The notes beneath the pieces were generated by a model, which was not told the origin of the DNA, made no database searches, and saw nothing but the letters and a program-made list of their open reading frames with translations. From Acidobacteriota bacterium (GTDB taxonomy: Bacteria > Acidobacteriota > Terriglobia > Bryobacterales > Bryobacteraceae), in NCBI GenBank assembly GCA_025354885.1, contig JANXLY010000203.1:1-33188 (forward strand): 33,188 nucleotides of DNA. The letters are read 5' to 3'. Below, one piece after another: positions 32,071 through 33,188 of the stretch; the stretch's first letter is position 1; every line of letters starts with the position of its first letter. Position numbers and translations under genes: made by a program.

Positions 32071-32493
32071 ATGTCGACTGAAGTAAAAAAAGAAATTGCT
32101 ACCGGCGAAGGCGCCGCTCAGAGCTGGTTTGTGCCGGTGCTGCTTACATGGGTACTGCCCGGAGCGGGGTATTTTATGATTAAGAGCCCGGCTCGCGGTG
32201 CGTTGATGGGGGGGATGTCGCTGCTGATGTTCCTGGTTGGCCTCATGATGCGTGGTGCTTTTTTCGAACCACAGACTGGCGATTTGCTGACCTCCGTAAT
32301 TTATTGTGGCGGTTGGGCGAGCAATCTTGCGAATGGAAGCCTGTACTTTCTGGCCAAGGCTTTTGGCTATAACGCCCCCGATGTTGCAGGCCATGTCGTG
32401 GATTACGGCACAAAGTTTTTGGTCGGGTCTGGACTGATCAATATCCTGGCCATGGTGGATGTTTTTGAAGTCGCTACGAAAAGGAAGAGCTAG
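32071..32493 (+). CDS. Small polytopic membrane protein (DUF6677-like)
   Basis: This 140-residue protein has three or four hydrophobic segments (about 20-37, 43-60 and 112-132, with a weaker one near 72-98). The first, LLTWVLPGAGYFMIKSPARG, has the Pro-Gly-Ala-Gly-Tyr feature of small inner-membrane proteins that I assign tentatively to DUF6677. No catalytic motif is seen. The ATG follows an AGAGAGA leader about 6 nt upstream. It is followed by two more small-protein genes at 12-13 bp and 11 bp spacing, suggesting one transcript. Confidence 0.65.
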   Translation: MSTEVKKEIATGEGAAQSWFVPVLLTWVLPGAGYFMIKSPARGALMGGMSLLMFLVGLMMRGAFFEPQTGDLLTSVIYCGGWASNLANGSLYFLAKAFGYNAPDVAGHVVDYGTKFLVGSGLINILAMVDVFEVATKRKS

Positions 32494-32505
32494 GAGAAAC
32501 GTATT

Positions 32506-32691
32506 ATGCCCAAAATGGCTTTATCCCACTTCGAGATGGCAATCCTGTTTTCACTGCTTACGAGTGTTGCGCTGGGGATTACCGGCAAGACCGGGCGGCA
32601 GGAACAAATCCGTTATAGCGCCTATTGTTTCGGTTCGTTTGTGTTGGCTTTGTTTGGACTTGGCTGGTTGATGTATTTCGGGCATCGCTAG
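32506..32691 (+). CDS. 61-residue membrane protein
   Basis: The sequence has two hydrophobic helices (about 11-25 and 42-57) joined by a short charged loop (TGKTGRQEQIRY). AGGAGA at 32492-32497 lies 8 nt before the ATG, a strong ribosome binding site that supports a real gene despite its length. The family is not recognised with certainty. It may act with the preceding membrane protein. Confidence 0.65.
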   Translation: MPKMALSHFEMAILFSLLTSVALGITGKTGRQEQIRYSAYCFGSFVLALFGLGWLMYFGHR

Positions 32692-32702
32692 GACTAAAAA
32701 TC

Positions 32703-33035
32703 GTGTGTTTTCGAGGCACCCTACTTTTTCTGTCGCTTAGTGCATCGGCCGTGGCCCAAGATTCGGCTGTTCGTTTGCCGGAAAATTTCCTTCAATTTGA
32801 CGTGAGCAAGCTGAGCCGGGCAGTGCGAGAAGCGCCTCGAGTTCGCCTTGCCGACCTCAAGAACAAAGTGGTGAGGTCCGAAGTGCGCAGGCCCGAAACT
32901 TGCGGATACATCAGAATCGCCCCAGTGGGTCCGGCAGTAGACCCGAACATCATGCTCCCGTTCCGGTATTACGTTCAGGGCAGAATGCGAAGCATCCCTG
33001 GGCTGGCTCCTTGTAGTAACCTTGCCGAGAATTGA
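32703..33035 (+). CDS. Small secreted hypothetical protein
   Basis: The frame is open from 32625, inside the 61-residue gene, but the GTG at 32703 begins a clean signal peptide (CFRGTLLFLSLSASAVAQ) giving 110 residues; I chose that start. The mature part has two cysteines (TCGYI and PCSNL), compatible with a disulfide. It lies 11 bp after the previous gene. No family is recognised; the product is likely periplasmic or envelope-associated. Confidence 0.6.
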   Translation: MCFRGTLLFLSLSASAVAQDSAVRLPENFLQFDVSKLSRAVREAPRVRLADLKNKVVRSEVRRPETCGYIRIAPVGPAVDPNIMLPFRYYVQGRMRSIPGLAPCSNLAEN

Positions 33036-33188
33036 CTAGGGCTTGGCAGGTAATTGAGTAATTTTTTCGCCGACCTTCTGGTATGCACCGAGCTTGGCGT
33101 CGGCAAGATCAGGCCGGCGGATGCTGATCGACTCAACCAGGGTACTGTTCGGGCCGGGCTTTGAGCTCAATAGCTGTTGTTCGCGAAT
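33036..33188 (-). CDS. 3' end of an unidentified gene, cut by the window edge
   Basis: An open minus-strand frame runs from the window edge to a TAG at 33036-33038, giving the last 50 residues of a protein that ends ...EKITQLPAKP. It is charged, with no membrane helix. The stop lies immediately after the convergent stop of the small secreted protein at 33035. Too little is present to name a family. Confidence 0.55.
   Translation of the reverse strand: MREQQLLSSKPGPNSTLVESISIRRPDLADAKLGAYQKVGEKITQLPAKP

Overview
The window is about 33 kb of bacterial chromosome that reads most like Acidobacteriota, probably near Bryobacter/Solibacter. This is an inference from gene content: a 1,250-residue TonB-dependent receptor with an N-terminal carboxypeptidase-regulatory-like domain, a GspE-PilM-PilN-PilO operon, Tat-exported molybdenum hydroxylase subunits, DUF1326, DUF3467 and a GH63 glucosidase, all in dense, moderately GC-rich DNA. 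I ran no database search. No phage, insertion sequence, integrase, rRNA or CRISPR array is visible. The only selfish-type modules are a VapBC toxin-antitoxin pair and a nucleotidyltransferase/small-protein pair.

Layout. 0-1 kb: a lone secreted hypothetical protein on the minus strand, a gene-poor stretch with inverted repeats, and tRNA-Asp(GTC). 1.0-2.8 kb: a DUF3467 protein coupled to a GT-C membrane glycosyltransferase that ends in a clear hairpin terminator region. 3-7.7 kb (minus): a PaoA-, PaoC-, PaoB-like molybdenum hydroxylase operon in the order Fe-S, Mo, FAD, followed by a 73-residue cysteine-motif protein and a secreted DUF1326 protein. 7.7-11.1 kb (plus): a membrane-anchored methyltransferase and a GH63 glucosidase. 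11.1-15.4 kb (minus): a low-molecular-weight tyrosine phosphatase, a nucleotidyltransferase with its small partner, an amidase and threonine synthase. 15.4-18.4 kb (plus): a large secreted M14-type metallopeptidase, convergent with vapBC at 18.4-19.0 kb.

19.1-25.5 kb (plus) is one tight operon: a lytic transglycosylase, a GspE/PilB ATPase, PilM-, PilN- and PilO-like inner-membrane platform proteins, a PilP/GspC-like protein, and a pseudopilin-like protein with a long Gly/Asn/Gln-rich tail. Together they look like the cytoplasmic and inner-membrane half of a type IV pilus or type II secretion machine, with an enzyme to open the cell wall. The secretin, the GspF/PilC protein and the prepilin peptidase are not here. 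A TonB-dependent receptor follows at 25.8-29.6 kb, behind its own terminator and Shine-Dalgarno/TTG start.

29.6-31.9 kb (minus) holds the most unusual module: two different trypsin-like (HtrA-type) proteases with PDZ domains and no signal peptide, then a NarL/LuxR-type regulator with a degenerate receiver, all joined by 4-bp ATGA overlaps. 32.0-33.0 kb (plus) carries three small membrane or secreted proteins, and the window ends inside the 3' end of a minus-strand gene.
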